DNA from: Clostridia bacterium
GTDB taxonomy: Bacteria; Bacillota; Clostridia; RUG12999
Length of the DNA stretch: 49,278 bases
Assembly: GCA_022801925.1 (NCBI GenBank)
Contig: JAAWTG010000018.1
Span: 1 to 49,278 of the forward strand
Reading direction: 5' to 3'
Made by a program: the position numbers and the translations under genes. Shown here piece after piece: positions 23,762 through 33,262 of the stretch; within the stretch, counting starts at the first letter, position 1; the number at the start of each line of letters is the position of its first letter. Under the pieces are notes generated by a model. That model worked only from the letters and a program-made list of their open reading frames with translations. It was not told the origin of the DNA and searched no databases.

Positions 23762-26019
23762 CATGCCGCGTGAATGCCATTGGTGTGGTACAGGGCGTGG
23801 GATTCCGCCCCTATACTGCACGTCTGGCGCGGCAGTTGGGATTGTGTGGCAGTGTGCGCAATTGCGGCGGTATTGTTGAAATTTTGCTGCAAGGTAGCGA
23901 AACGAAAATCGCCGCATTTTTGCAGCAACTGGAAAACGAACCGCCGGAGGGAGCGGTCATTCTTCGGCTGGAAACGGAGTGGCTGCAGCACCGGCCTTCT
24001 TGGAAGGAATTTGCGATTTTACCCAGCGGCGGAGCAACAACGGAAACACCCATTTTGCCGCCGGATTTACCCACTTGCCGCCTGTGCTTGGAAGAACTCC
24101 ATACGCAGGATAACAGACGCTTTCGCCATCCGTTCATCAGCTGCACTGCCTGCGGACCACGCTACAGTGTCATGGAGGGCATTCCGTATGACAGAGAGAC
24201 GACTACCATGCAAGCGTTTCCGCTGTGTGATACTTGCGCGGAGGAATATCGGGGCGATGTGCGGCGTATGCACGCGCAGACAATTTCCTGTCACGAGTGC
24301 GGGCCGCAATTGTTGTTTCGGGCGGGCAATAACGAGTGGAGTGGAGAAAACGCTTTATGCCGTGCAGCAGGAAAGTTGGAGCAAGGCGGAATAATCGCCA
24401 TAAAAGGGATTGGCGGGTATCAGTTTGTATGCCGCCCCGACATGCAATCGGCGGTTGTTCGGCTGCGTCAAATCAAAGAGCGGAAAAAGAAACCGCTTGC
24501 CGTTATGTTTCCCACACCGGAGGCGATTTGTGAATTTTGTCATGTGAATGCAGAGGAACAAAACCTATTGGAAAGTCAGGCGCGTCCTATTGTTTTGCTG
24601 AAAAAACGGACAGAATGCTTTTGCAGAGAATTGACAGAAAACAGCGCATATATCGGGGCATTTTTACCATATTCTCCGCTGCACCATTTGCTGACCGAAC
24701 AGTGCGGACCGCTTGTTGTCACGAGCGGAAATAGGAGCGGGGAACCGCTTGTCGTACAGGACACACAAATGTTGGAACAGTTTTCTAGGCAGGTGGACGG
24801 TGTGTTGTATCATAAACGGCGTATCATGGCGCCGTTAGATGATTCCGTTGCGCAGATTCTATGCGGCGGACAGCAGTTGATTCGGCGCAGCCGCGGCTAT
24901 GTGCCGCTGCCTATTTTAACGAAACAGACATTTTCTGTTCCTATTTTGGCGGCGGGCGGTGATTTGAAAGCTAGCTTTTGTTTGGCGGCAGGGCAGCGTG
25001 CATATATCAGTCAATATTTAGGAGATATGGAAAGCCGCAAGGTAGCCCAAATGTATGACAGAGAACTGGATAGAATGCAAAAGTTGTTTGGCATTCAGCC
25101 CGGGGCGGTTGTGTGTGACATGCATACAGCATATCATTCCGTGAAACGTGCGCAGGAAATCGCGAATGAACGGAAAATTCTGCTTTTGAAAGTGCAGCAC
25201 CATCATGCGCACGCCGCATCAGTAATGGCGGAACACGGATTGTCCTCCTGCATTGGCGTGTGTTTTGATGGAACAGGGTATGGACTGGACAGCGGTGTTT
25301 GGGGCGGAGAATTTTTGCTCTGCAAAGAAGAAACCATGCAGCGAGTAGGCTGTTTAGAGCCTATTTTACTTTGTGGCGGAGACCGCGCTGCAAAAGACGC
25401 GCAGCTTTGCGCACAGTGCCATTTGGTTGCTGCGGGATTGTCTGATAATACGCCGGACTTCGCGCTTGTGCAGGCGGCCATTTTGCACAAGGTTAATATC
25501 AGTCGTTCCACCAGTGCCGGACGTTTTTTTGACGCAGTCAGCTTTTTATTAGATGTAGGGCAGGAAAACACCTATGAAGGGGAATGTGCGTCAGCCTTGG
25601 AACAAGCGGCGTTTCGTGCGTTTTCAGCGGAAAAACAGGAAAGAGAACGGTTTCGGTTTGAGATTGAAAAGCGCGGAGTATTGTGGCAAATCGAGCGCAA
25701 AGCATATATACGCTATTTAGCAGAAAAATCTGTTGTCGGCGTGGATAGAGACCGGATGGCATTGGAATTTCATCTTGCCTTGGCGGAAGCTATCGTGGAT
25801 GTTTGCGTCCAAATCCGGCGGGAAACAGACGAAAACAATGTGGCGCTCAGTGGCGGCGTTTTTGCTAACCGTATATTGACGGAAGCATGTGTCTCCATGC
25901 TGGAACAACAGGGATTTCAGGTTTATTTAAACCGCGCTGTGCCGCCGGGAGATGGCGGGATATGTTTAGGACAGGCATGGATTGCAGCGAAACGATTAGC
26001 AAAAGAATGTAATAAATGA
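23758..26019 (+). CDS. hypF: Carbamoyltransferase HypF
   Basis: The predicted protein has 753 aa, full length. Domains in order: acylphosphatase (GVVQGVGFRPYT, ~1-90), zinc-finger pairs CRLC...CTAC and CDTC...CHEC (~105-180), a YrdC-like domain (~195-380), and a Kae1-like domain with the His cluster VQHHHAHAASVM. It makes the carbamoyl-AMP from which the cyanide ligands of the NiFe centre are built and passes them to HypE. Start and stop overlap its neighbours hypA and the region before hypC. Confidence 0.96.
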   Translation: MTCRVNAIGVVQGVGFRPYTARLARQLGLCGSVRNCGGIVEILLQGSETKIAAFLQQLENEPPEGAVILRLETEWLQHRPSWKEFAILPSGGATTETPILPPDLPTCRLCLEELHTQDNRRFRHPFISCTACGPRYSVMEGIPYDRETTTMQAFPLCDTCAEEYRGDVRRMHAQTISCHECGPQLLFRAGNNEWSGENALCRAAGKLEQGGIIAIKGIGGYQFVCRPDMQSAVVRLRQIKERKKKPLAVMFPTPEAICEFCHVNAEEQNLLESQARPIVLLKKRTECFCRELTENSAYIGAFLPYSPLHHLLTEQCGPLVVTSGNRSGEPLVVQDTQMLEQFSRQVDGVLYHKRRIMAPLDDSVAQILCGGQQLIRRSRGYVPLPILTKQTFSVPILAAGGDLKASFCLAAGQRAYISQYLGDMESRKVAQMYDRELDRMQKLFGIQPGAVVCDMHTAYHSVKRAQEIANERKILLLKVQHHHAHAASVMAEHGLSSCIGVCFDGTGYGLDSGVWGGEFLLCKEETMQRVGCLEPILLCGGDRAAKDAQLCAQCHLVAAGLSDNTPDFALVQAAILHKVNISRSTSAGRFFDAVSFLLDVGQENTYEGECASALEQAAFRAFSAEKQERERFRFEIEKRGVLWQIERKAYIRYLAEKSVVGVDRDRMALEFHLALAEAIVDVCVQIRRETDENNVALSGGVFANRILTEACVSMLEQQGFQVYLNRAVPPGDGGICLGQAWIAAKRLAKECNK

Positions 26020-26030
26020 AGGTGATGAAC

Positions 26031-26243
26031 ATGTGTGTGGCAATGCCCGGAACAGTTGTGAAATTAGAGGGAACAACGGCAACCGTTGATTTTCAGGGAA
26101 ATTTGGTGCGGGCGGAGGCAGGATTGGTGCAGGTCAAAGAAGGCGACTGCGTTTTGGTTCATGCCGGCTGCATTTTGCAGGTTATGAGCAAACAAGAGAG
26201 CGATGAATTGCTTGCGCTGCTGGAGGAAATGAAACAGTTATGA
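26031..26243 (+). CDS. hypC: Hydrogenase assembly chaperone HypC
   Basis: The predicted protein has 70 aa and begins MCVAMPGTV, with the essential Cys2. HypC binds HypD and carries the Fe(CN)2CO unit to the large subunit. ATG 26031 is chosen over upstream in-frame ATGs (26016, 26025) because Cys must be residue 2 and because AAGGTG lies upstream. The start is 11 bp behind hypF; the stop overlaps the hypD start (ATGA). Confidence 0.93.
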   Translation: MCVAMPGTVVKLEGTTATVDFQGNLVRAEAGLVQVKEGDCVLVHAGCILQVMSKQESDELLALLEEMKQL

Positions 26244-27268
26244 GGCAGATAACACAATTTTTGAAAGAATACGATGGAACGCCGCTGCGTTTGATGGAGG
26301 TCTGTGGGACACACACGGCAGCGATTGCGCAGACCGGACTGAGAAGTTTGCTTTCTCCACGTATTACGCTTGTATCCGGCCCGGGGTGTCCTGTCTGCGT
26401 GACGGTAACGAGTTATATTGATCGATTGGTGGAGTTGTCCATGGAGCAGACCGTTGTGACATTCGGAGACATGCTGCGGGTGCCGGGCAGTCGCATGAGT
26501 CTGAACGATGCGCGGGCGGTCGGCGGCCATGTTCAAATGGTATATTCGCCGATAGACGCTCTGCGTTTGGCGGCGAAGCAGAGAGAGGAGCGGTTTGTGT
26601 TTGCCGCAGTCGGATTTGAGACAACTGCCCCTATTTACGCGATGTTGCTAGAACATATACGGCGTGAAGGTATTACCAATTTATCCTTGTTAACGTCGCT
26701 AAAAACCATGCCACCGGTGATTAATTGGATTTGTGCCAATCAAAATCACAGAATAGATGGGTTTTTGGCGCCCGGACATGTTAGCGTAGTGACGGGCAGC
26801 AATTATTTTATTCCGCTGTCGGAAAAATATAAATTACCCTTTGCAGTGGCAGGATTCGATGGACTGCAGCTTCTGGCGGCGGTTTATACATTGGTGCAGC
26901 GGCAGGGACAGTCCGGCGTTGTAAATTTATATCAATCGGCGGTTACGCCAGAGGGGAACCGGCAAGCGCAGCAAATGGTGCAGAAATATTTTGAGCCGTG
27001 CGCGGCGGCGTGGCGCGGAATAGGAAGGGTAGCAAATTCCGGATTGGTGCTGCGTCCGGAATATGAAGCCTATGACGCAGGCAGCAGCGGACTGGAACAG
27101 GATAATAGCGGCAATAAGGGTTGTTGCTGCGCACAGGTGCTGACGGGGAGACTACAGCCGGAACAATGTCTGCTGTTTGGCAGCGCATGTACGCCGTCAA
27201 CGCCACAGGGAGCGTGTATGGTGTCACAGGAAGGCAGTTGTTTTCATCACTTTAATAGCAGAAAGTAG
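26240..27268 (+). CDS. hypD: Hydrogenase formation protein HypD
   Basis: The predicted protein has 342 aa. Diagnostic motifs are MEVCGTHT and SGPGCPVC, the cysteines used to assemble the Fe(CN)2CO unit, and a Cys-containing C-terminal region (residues ~290-330) that holds the 4Fe-4S cluster. It is the scaffold protein in the HypC-HypD complex. Its start overlaps the hypC stop, so the partners are made together. Confidence 0.95.
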   Translation: MRQITQFLKEYDGTPLRLMEVCGTHTAAIAQTGLRSLLSPRITLVSGPGCPVCVTVTSYIDRLVELSMEQTVVTFGDMLRVPGSRMSLNDARAVGGHVQMVYSPIDALRLAAKQREERFVFAAVGFETTAPIYAMLLEHIRREGITNLSLLTSLKTMPPVINWICANQNHRIDGFLAPGHVSVVTGSNYFIPLSEKYKLPFAVAGFDGLQLLAAVYTLVQRQGQSGVVNLYQSAVTPEGNRQAQQMVQKYFEPCAAAWRGIGRVANSGLVLRPEYEAYDAGSSGLEQDNSGNKGCCCAQVLTGRLQPEQCLLFGSACTPSTPQGACMVSQEGSCFHHFNSRK

Positions 27269-27277
27269 GGCTTATCT

Positions 27278-28264
27278 ATGAAGATTACAATGGCGCACGG
27301 CAGCGGCGGAACCGCAACCTCAGAATTGATTGATACCGTTTTTGCCAAAGCGTTTCACAATCCGGTTTTGGCGCGTATGGAAGATGCTGCCGTGGTACCG
27401 GGCGCGGGGCGTTTGGCAGTAACGACGGATAGTTTTGTTGTGTCTCCGCTGTTTTTTCCGGGCGGAGATATTGGGCGGCTTGCCGTCTGCGGGACGGTAA
27501 ATGATTTGCTGATGAGCGGCGCACATCCGCAATATTTGACTTGCGGTTTTATTTTGGAAGAAGGCGCGCCGCTGGAGGAACTGGAGAAAATTGTCCGCTC
27601 TATGGCGGAGACGGCGCACGAAGCAGGCGTTATGATTGTTGCCGGCGATACCAAAGTGATTGAAGGACAGGGCGGTATCTATATCAATACAGCAGGTGTC
27701 GGATTTGTGCCGGATGGCAGAAATTTTGGCGCGGTAAACTGTTCTATCGGCGACGCAGTTTTGGTTTCAGGTCAGCTGGGAGACCACCACGCCGCCATTA
27801 TGAGCGCGCGAATGGGGATTGAAAATCAAATTGTCAGCGATTGTGCGCCGCTGGGGGACATGGTGAATGCTTTGCTGGCAAGCGGCGTGCAGGTAAAAGC
27901 AATGCGTGATGTGACGCGCGGCGGTTTGGCAACCATTTTACATGAGTTTGCTGAGGCAAGCGGCAATTCTATAGAATTAGAAGAACAGATGATTCCGGTT
28001 TCGGCGGCAGTACAGGGCTTTTGCGGCGTGTTGGGACTAGACCCGCTCTATATGGGCAACGAAGGGAAAATGGTGGCAGTTGTTGATGGAACAGATGCAG
28101 AAAAAGCGCTGGAATGTATGCGAAATGCCAAATATGGTGCAAACGCTGCTATCATTGGACAGGTGTGCCGGCGGCAGGAAAGCGCGGTCTTTATGAACAC
28201 GGCGATTGGCGGATCACGTATCATTTCAGAATTATTCGGAGAAGGGCTGCCGAGAATCTGCTAA
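27278..28264 (+). CDS. hypE: Hydrogenase maturation factor HypE
   Basis: The predicted protein has 328 aa. It begins MKITMAHGSGGTATSELI and ends with the family's PRIC tail; the terminal Cys carries the carbamoyl group that is dehydrated to thiocyanate. The ATP-binding AIRS-like fold is recognisable from VTTDSFVVSPLFFPGGDIG. It acts with HypF. It is the last hyp gene; two unrelated-looking genes follow in the same direction. Confidence 0.95.
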   Translation: MKITMAHGSGGTATSELIDTVFAKAFHNPVLARMEDAAVVPGAGRLAVTTDSFVVSPLFFPGGDIGRLAVCGTVNDLLMSGAHPQYLTCGFILEEGAPLEELEKIVRSMAETAHEAGVMIVAGDTKVIEGQGGIYINTAGVGFVPDGRNFGAVNCSIGDAVLVSGQLGDHHAAIMSARMGIENQIVSDCAPLGDMVNALLASGVQVKAMRDVTRGGLATILHEFAEASGNSIELEEQMIPVSAAVQGFCGVLGLDPLYMGNEGKMVAVVDGTDAEKALECMRNAKYGANAAIIGQVCRRQESAVFMNTAIGGSRIISELFGEGLPRIC

Positions 28265-28294
28265 AAAATAATGGGGTTGGCGGTGGAAAAACGT

Positions 28295-28864
28295 ATGGAA
28301 TGGGATTTTATCAGACAATTGAAACACTATCAGCCCGAAACAGCGCAGGAGGAGGCTGACCGTGTGGCAATGCTGCAAGCGGCAAAGCAGTTTCAAAAGA
28401 AACTTCTGTTTCGGGAGAACAGCACTGCACACATCACCAGTTCCGGATTTGTGGTGAATCCGGCTCTCTCCAAGGTGTTATTGGTGTATCACAATTTACG
28501 CAAAACTTGGTCTTGGGCAGGTGGTCACGCAGATGGAGAAGAAAATTTGCTTCAGGTGGCAGCGCGGGAAGTGCGGGAAGAAACAGGCGTAAAAAAACTG
28601 ATTCTGTTGTCGCAGGAAATTGCCACGCTGGATATTTTTCCTGTGGAGAGGCATGTAAAAAACGGAGAACAGATAAGTCCACATTTGCATTTTTCCGTTT
28701 CCTATTGTTTCATATGTGATGAAAACCAGCCGTTACAGAAAAAGGTTGATGAAAATAGTGCTGTAGGGTGGTTCCCATTAGAATATTTTAGTGAAGAACA
28801 TTTTAGCCGTGAGGACAATGCTGTATATCAGAAATGTATTCACAAACTGAAACGTTTTAAATAA
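28295..28864 (+). CDS. NUDIX hydrolase
   Basis: The predicted protein has 189 aa. The NUDIX box is complete: G-x5-E-x7-REVREETGV, starting at GGHADGEE. Substrate is unknown; the family cleaves nucleoside diphosphates linked to other groups. ATG 28295 has GGCGGTGG upstream; an ATG at 28271, seven bases behind the hypE stop, would add eight residues with no clear ribosome site. Its position behind hypE suggests co-transcription rather than a role in hydrogenase maturation. Confidence 0.85.
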   Translation: MEWDFIRQLKHYQPETAQEEADRVAMLQAAKQFQKKLLFRENSTAHITSSGFVVNPALSKVLLVYHNLRKTWSWAGGHADGEENLLQVAAREVREETGVKKLILLSQEIATLDIFPVERHVKNGEQISPHLHFSVSYCFICDENQPLQKKVDENSAVGWFPLEYFSEEHFSREDNAVYQKCIHKLKRFK

Positions 28865-28903
28865 AATCGCCTGTAGGTAGAAGAACAGAGAAAGGAAAAA
28901 ACA

Positions 28904-29353
28904 ATGTATAAAGTGATGTTTGTATGTCTTGGAAATATCTGCCGGTCGCCTATGGCGGAGTTTTTGATGAAAGATATTGTGAGAAAACAAGGCAGAGAAA
29001 AAGAATTTTTCATTCGTTCCGCTGCAACAAGCACAGAAGAATTGGGAAATGCGCCCCATATCGGAACCAGAAAAAAACTTGCTGAATTGGGTATTTCCAC
29101 AGCGGGCAAAACAGCCATACAGCTTTCCAAAGAGGATTATGCGGCATATGACTATATTTTGGGAATGGAAACCGCCAATATACGGTCAATTTTGCGCATT
29201 TTCGGCGGAGATCCGGAGAAGAAAGTATATCGGTTGCTGGATTTTTCAGGTTGCCAACGGGACATTGCAGACCCATGGTATACCGGAAATTTTGATGAAA
29301 CGTTTGCAGACATTATGGAAGGGATTAACGCTTTTTTGGAGCAGTTGCAGTAA
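28904..29353 (+). CDS. Low-molecular-weight protein-tyrosine phosphatase
   Basis: The predicted protein has 149 aa. The P-loop VCLGNICRSP (nucleophile Cys8, Arg14) stands at the N-terminus and the general-acid loop DPWYTG near residue 123, both in normal places. It removes phosphate from tyrosine or related residues. AAAGGA lies before ATG 28904. It is the last gene of the rightward run; a bidirectional terminator follows. Confidence 0.92.
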   Translation: MYKVMFVCLGNICRSPMAEFLMKDIVRKQGREKEFFIRSAATSTEELGNAPHIGTRKKLAELGISTAGKTAIQLSKEDYAAYDYILGMETANIRSILRIFGGDPEKKVYRLLDFSGCQRDIADPWYTGNFDETFADIMEGINAFLEQLQ

Positions 29354-29400
29354 TGTAATAGGAGATTACAAGATTGGGGAGAACCATTAATTTATGCATA

Positions 29401-29443
29401 TAACAAAACACGCTTTACCGAAACTGTAAAGTGTGTTTTGTTA
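29401..29443. terminator. Bidirectional terminator between convergent genes
   Basis: TAACAAAACACGCTTTAC (29401-29418) pairs with GTAAAGTGTGTTTTGTTA (29426-29443), 18 bp with one G-T pair and a 7-nt loop. It ends both the rightward phosphatase transcript and the leftward ABC operon. Confidence 0.8.
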
Positions 29444-29488
29444 TGTGTATGAGATTTGACGCCCTTATGCCAATATAAAAGTTATATA

Positions 29489-31333
29489 TTATGGGATGTT
29501 CTCCAGTCCCATTTGACTGATTACCATGGCATAATAATGCCCTTTTTGCTGCATTAATTCTGCGTGTGTGCCGTTTTCCAGAATGCCTTGGTCGCCGATT
29601 ACCATGATACGGTCGGCGTCGCGAATGGTGGAAAGCCGGTGCGCAACCAGAAAACTGGTACGTCCTTCCATTAAATGCAGCATGGCTTTTTGAATATTTT
29701 TTTCCGTCCGTGTATCCACACTGGAGGTCGCTTCGTCCAAGATTAAAATGGGTGCATTGGTGAGAAATGCCCGTGCAATCGCTAAAAGCTGCCGCTGTCC
29801 TTGACTTAAGCTATCAGTACTGCCGGAAACCATTGTCCGGTATCCCTGTGGTAAGCGGGAGATAAAAGAATGCGCGTGGGCAAGTTTTGCAGCATTTTGA
29901 ACTTCTTCATCAGAAGCATTGGGATTGCCATAGCGGATATTATCGGCAATGGTTCCTGTGAATAAACAGGTATCCTGTAACACAACGGAAAAACAATGCC
30001 GCAGCGTTTCACGCTTAAAATCCTGAATATCTACGCCGTCAATGCAGATACTGCCGCTTGTAACATCATAAAATCGGGTGAGCAGATTGACGATTGTTGT
30101 TTTTCCTGCGCCCGTTTCGCCGACAAGCGCAATCGTTTGTCCCGGTGCAACCTGAAAGCTGACGTCAGTTAGAACCGGTTTGTTTTCCGTGTAGGAAAAA
30201 GAAACATGCTCAAAAGATACAGCACCTTTTGGGTGTTCCAATATAACAGGCGTTAAACTGTCCTGCGGTTCTTCCAGTTCGTCCATAATTTCAAAAACGC
30301 GTTCTGCGCCTGCTAAAGCGGACTGAATGGAATTGAACATACCGGCAATGTTGTTGAGCGGCTGCCCGAATTGTTTGGAATAGGTGATGAAACTGGCAAT
30401 GGTTCCAACAGAAATGACGCCGCGGACAGAGAGCAAACCGCCCGCGCAGGCGACACAGCCAAAACTGATGTTGTTGATTACGTTCATCAGCGGCATTAAT
30501 AGACCGGACCATACCTGCGCTTTGACCGAATATTGCAGCAGTTCGTTGTTAAAACAGGTAAATTTAGCAATCATGTCCTCTTCTTTATGAAAGGCTTTCA
30601 CCATTTTCAGTTCATGAATACTTTCCTCAATCAACCCGCCCAGCGTCCCCATTGCACGGAACTGCTGCGTGAAATTATAACGGCTGCGTGAGGCGATAGA
30701 ACGCGTCAAGAGCAGTACTAACGGAATAGAAATCAGGGCAACGAAAGTCAGCGGAATACTAAGCACCAGCATCATCACCAGCGAACCGGTAATATTTAAA
30801 ATGCTGGAAAACAGCTCTGTTGTTGCCTGTGCAATAGTACTGCTGATGTTGTCAATATCATTGGTGATACGGCTCATAGTATCGCCATGCGGATGGGTAT
30901 CATAAAATTTCAGCGGCAGTTTTTGCAGTTTTTCATATAATGTCTGTCGCATAGATTTGACAAGATTTTGGGAAACGCCCGCCATCATCCAGCCGTTGAT
31001 GGTTGTCACGAGCCAATTTGCCAGATAAGCAGCGGTTAAAGCTGCAAGAATTCGGCCGAGCAGTGGTGTATCTACTGCGGTGGAAGCAATGTTAAAGGTG
31101 TTGACCGCGCGACCTATCAACAGCGGCACGGACAAAGACAGCAGGGCAGAAACCAGCGTTAGAACAATGGTAATCAATATGTAGTTCCATTGTTTTAAAT
31201 AAATGCGGAGCAGTCGAAACAGTGTGTGCCAAGCATTTTTGGGCTTTTCTGTCGGTTTAAAACGTCCTGCGCCGCCGCGACCGCCACCCATGCGCGGAAT
31301 GGCAACTTCTGTTTGTGGAGCAGATTTAGCCAT
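29489..31333 (-). CDS. ABC exporter half-transporter, canonical ATPase site
   Basis: The predicted protein has 614 aa: six membrane helices (~40-330) and a nucleotide-binding domain with Walker A GETGAGKTT, Walker B ILILDEATSSVD with the catalytic Glu, and an unusual signature LSQGQRQ instead of LSGGQ. The N-terminus has a Gly/Arg-rich stretch (RMGGGRGGAGRF). It forms a heterodimer with the product of the preceding gene, whose stop it overlaps by eight bases. ATG 31333 has GAGGAGG upstream; a longer frame to 31387 has no site. The family exports drugs, lipids or peptides; the substrate is unknown. Confidence 0.9.
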   Translation of the reverse strand: MAKSAPQTEVAIPRMGGGRGGAGRFKPTEKPKNAWHTLFRLLRIYLKQWNYILITIVLTLVSALLSLSVPLLIGRAVNTFNIASTAVDTPLLGRILAALTAAYLANWLVTTINGWMMAGVSQNLVKSMRQTLYEKLQKLPLKFYDTHPHGDTMSRITNDIDNISSTIAQATTELFSSILNITGSLVMMLVLSIPLTFVALISIPLVLLLTRSIASRSRYNFTQQFRAMGTLGGLIEESIHELKMVKAFHKEEDMIAKFTCFNNELLQYSVKAQVWSGLLMPLMNVINNISFGCVACAGGLLSVRGVISVGTIASFITYSKQFGQPLNNIAGMFNSIQSALAGAERVFEIMDELEEPQDSLTPVILEHPKGAVSFEHVSFSYTENKPVLTDVSFQVAPGQTIALVGETGAGKTTIVNLLTRFYDVTSGSICIDGVDIQDFKRETLRHCFSVVLQDTCLFTGTIADNIRYGNPNASDEEVQNAAKLAHAHSFISRLPQGYRTMVSGSTDSLSQGQRQLLAIARAFLTNAPILILDEATSSVDTRTEKNIQKAMLHLMEGRTSFLVAHRLSTIRDADRIMVIGDQGILENGTHAELMQQKGHYYAMVISQMGLENIP

Positions 31334-33056
31334 GAAATGCAGCCTCCTCTCCAATTTGGGAATGATAAATATCGCGGTAGGTTTCACAGGTCTCCATCAA
31401 TTCTGTGTGCGTGCCGAATCCTGCTATCTTGCCATCATCCAGCACCAAAATGCGATCAGCACTCATGGCGGTTCCGATACGTTGTGTAATGAGCAACACG
31501 GTTTGTTTTTCCTGCCAGTGTTTTAAATTATGGCGCACACGCGCTTCCGTTACTGCATCAAGCGCACTGGTGGAATCGTCCAGAATCAAAATATCAGCAT
31601 TTTTTAAAACAGCGCGCGCAATAGAAAGACGCTGCTTTTGTCCGCCGGAAAGATTGACGCCGCTTTGTCCCAGCAAACTTTCATATTGCTGCGGCATGTG
31701 CATGATAAACTCATGCGCCTGCGCTGCGTCGGCGGCATGTATGAGTTCTTGACGGTTTGCACCGGAATTACCAAACTTGATGTTGTCGGAGACTGTACCG
31801 GAGAACAGCATACTCTGCTGCGGCGCAACAGAGATTTTAGTGCGCAATTCAGCAGGGTCAATGCTGCGGATATCTTTGCCGTCCAGTCGAATGGTACCTT
31901 CCAGCGGGTCATAAAAACGCAACAAAAGCCAAACCAGCGTAGATTTTCCGGAACCGGTTGGTCCAATGACTGCAAGCGTTTCGCCGCGGTGCAGATGAAA
32001 ATGAATATTTTGCAGAGCGGGAAGGGAACCGCTTTGCGGATAGGAAAAGGAAACGTGTTCAAAAGAAATTCCGTCCTGCCGGTTTGGGGTTGTATCAGAA
32101 TGTTGCGATAAGCAATCTTGCTGCGCAAAAATTTCGTCAATACGACCGGCGGACGCACGCGTCCGCACAAAATTGTTAAACATGTTGGTGATATGCATGA
32201 GAGAACCTAAAATCTGTGCCATATAGTTGGTAAATGCAATGATTTGTCCAACATGAACCGTATTATGCTGAAACATCAGACTGCCGGCATAGATAACAGC
32301 AGCGATGCCAATATTCATGGCAAGTGACATGAGCGGCGAGAAAACGGTATTGACCCGCTGCGCCGAGATATTCGTTTGTGTCAGAGTTTCGTTTACATGT
32401 TCAAAACGTTTTTCTTCCTGTTTTGTCATACCGAAAGCTTTTACGAGCCGAACGCCCATCAAATATTCCTGCACGGTTGTATTCACGCTATCCATTGCAT
32501 ATTGGACTTTAGAATAGCGGCGGTAGCTTAATTTCATGCTAATCACAATGAGCGCGGCAACGATAAGAATGGCGCCTAATAAAATGAGGCTGAGCCGTGG
32601 ATTAAGCATGATGGCTAAAATAATGCTGCCGATACAGGTGAGTGGGGCTTTCACAAAAATGCGCATGAGACCGTGAACAAATTGTGATACCTGTGAAACA
32701 TCATTTGTAATGCGGGTGATAAGTGAACCACTGCCGAATTTATCCGCACCAGTCAGAGAAAGCGACATCACTTTTCGATAGAAATCAAGGCGCAGTTCTG
32801 CACCGAAACGCTGCGAAACATTGCTGGAAACATAGTTGCGTGTGACGGCAAGGCATAATCCAATGCCGGTAACAAAAAGCATCAGCGCGCCAAGCCGCCA
32901 AACTGTTTGCAGATGACCGGTGGCAACGCCATCATCGATAATATGAGACATAATGGTTGGCTGGAGCAAATCGCAGACTGCCTCTCCAAAGACACAGAGA
33001 ACAGCAAATGAGAACGGAAGCCAATATTTTTTGATGTATGGTTGAAATGATTTCAT
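31326..33056 (-). CDS. ABC exporter half-transporter, degenerate ATPase site
   Basis: The predicted protein has 576 aa: six membrane helices and a nucleotide-binding domain with Walker A GPTGSGKST, signature LSGGQKQR, and Walker B ILILDDSTSALD. Here Asp replaces the catalytic Glu. Together with the odd signature of its partner this makes one degenerate and one working ATP site, as known for heterodimeric exporters such as BmrCD and TM287/288. GGGAGG precedes the start; the promoter is at 33119-33147. Confidence 0.9.
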   Translation of the reverse strand: MKSFQPYIKKYWLPFSFAVLCVFGEAVCDLLQPTIMSHIIDDGVATGHLQTVWRLGALMLFVTGIGLCLAVTRNYVSSNVSQRFGAELRLDFYRKVMSLSLTGADKFGSGSLITRITNDVSQVSQFVHGLMRIFVKAPLTCIGSIILAIMLNPRLSLILLGAILIVAALIVISMKLSYRRYSKVQYAMDSVNTTVQEYLMGVRLVKAFGMTKQEEKRFEHVNETLTQTNISAQRVNTVFSPLMSLAMNIGIAAVIYAGSLMFQHNTVHVGQIIAFTNYMAQILGSLMHITNMFNNFVRTRASAGRIDEIFAQQDCLSQHSDTTPNRQDGISFEHVSFSYPQSGSLPALQNIHFHLHRGETLAVIGPTGSGKSTLVWLLLRFYDPLEGTIRLDGKDIRSIDPAELRTKISVAPQQSMLFSGTVSDNIKFGNSGANRQELIHAADAAQAHEFIMHMPQQYESLLGQSGVNLSGGQKQRLSIARAVLKNADILILDDSTSALDAVTEARVRHNLKHWQEKQTVLLITQRIGTAMSADRILVLDDGKIAGFGTHTELMETCETYRDIYHSQIGEEAAFHG

Positions 33057-33118
33057 GTTGCAGCGCCTCCCATTTCAATGGTTTATATAAAAATAATCGC
33101 AACAAATCCATATTATTT

Positions 33119-33147
33119 AGTATACCATAAACCGGAAAAAATTTCAA
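33119..33147 (-). promoter_or_regulatory. Promoter of the ABC exporter operon
   Basis: On the minus strand TTGAAA (33147-33142), 17-bp spacer, TATACT (33124-33119). It gives a leader of about 55 nt before the first ABC gene. Confidence 0.7.
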
Positions 33148-33211
33148 AGCAGCAATTGAAAAAAATAATATAATTTTATGGAATGAGTTGATAGAAAGGG
33201 CATAAACAAAA

Positions 33212-33252
33212 CAACTCCGCCACAACTTATATTTCAAGTTGTGACGGAGTTG
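33212..33252 (-). terminator. Terminator behind ldh
   Basis: A 17-bp stem with one mismatch (33212-33228 with 33236-33252), 7-nt loop, followed on the minus strand by TTTTGTTT. It lies 11 bp behind the ldh stop. Confidence 0.8.
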
Positions 33253-33262
33253 GTTGTTCCAT

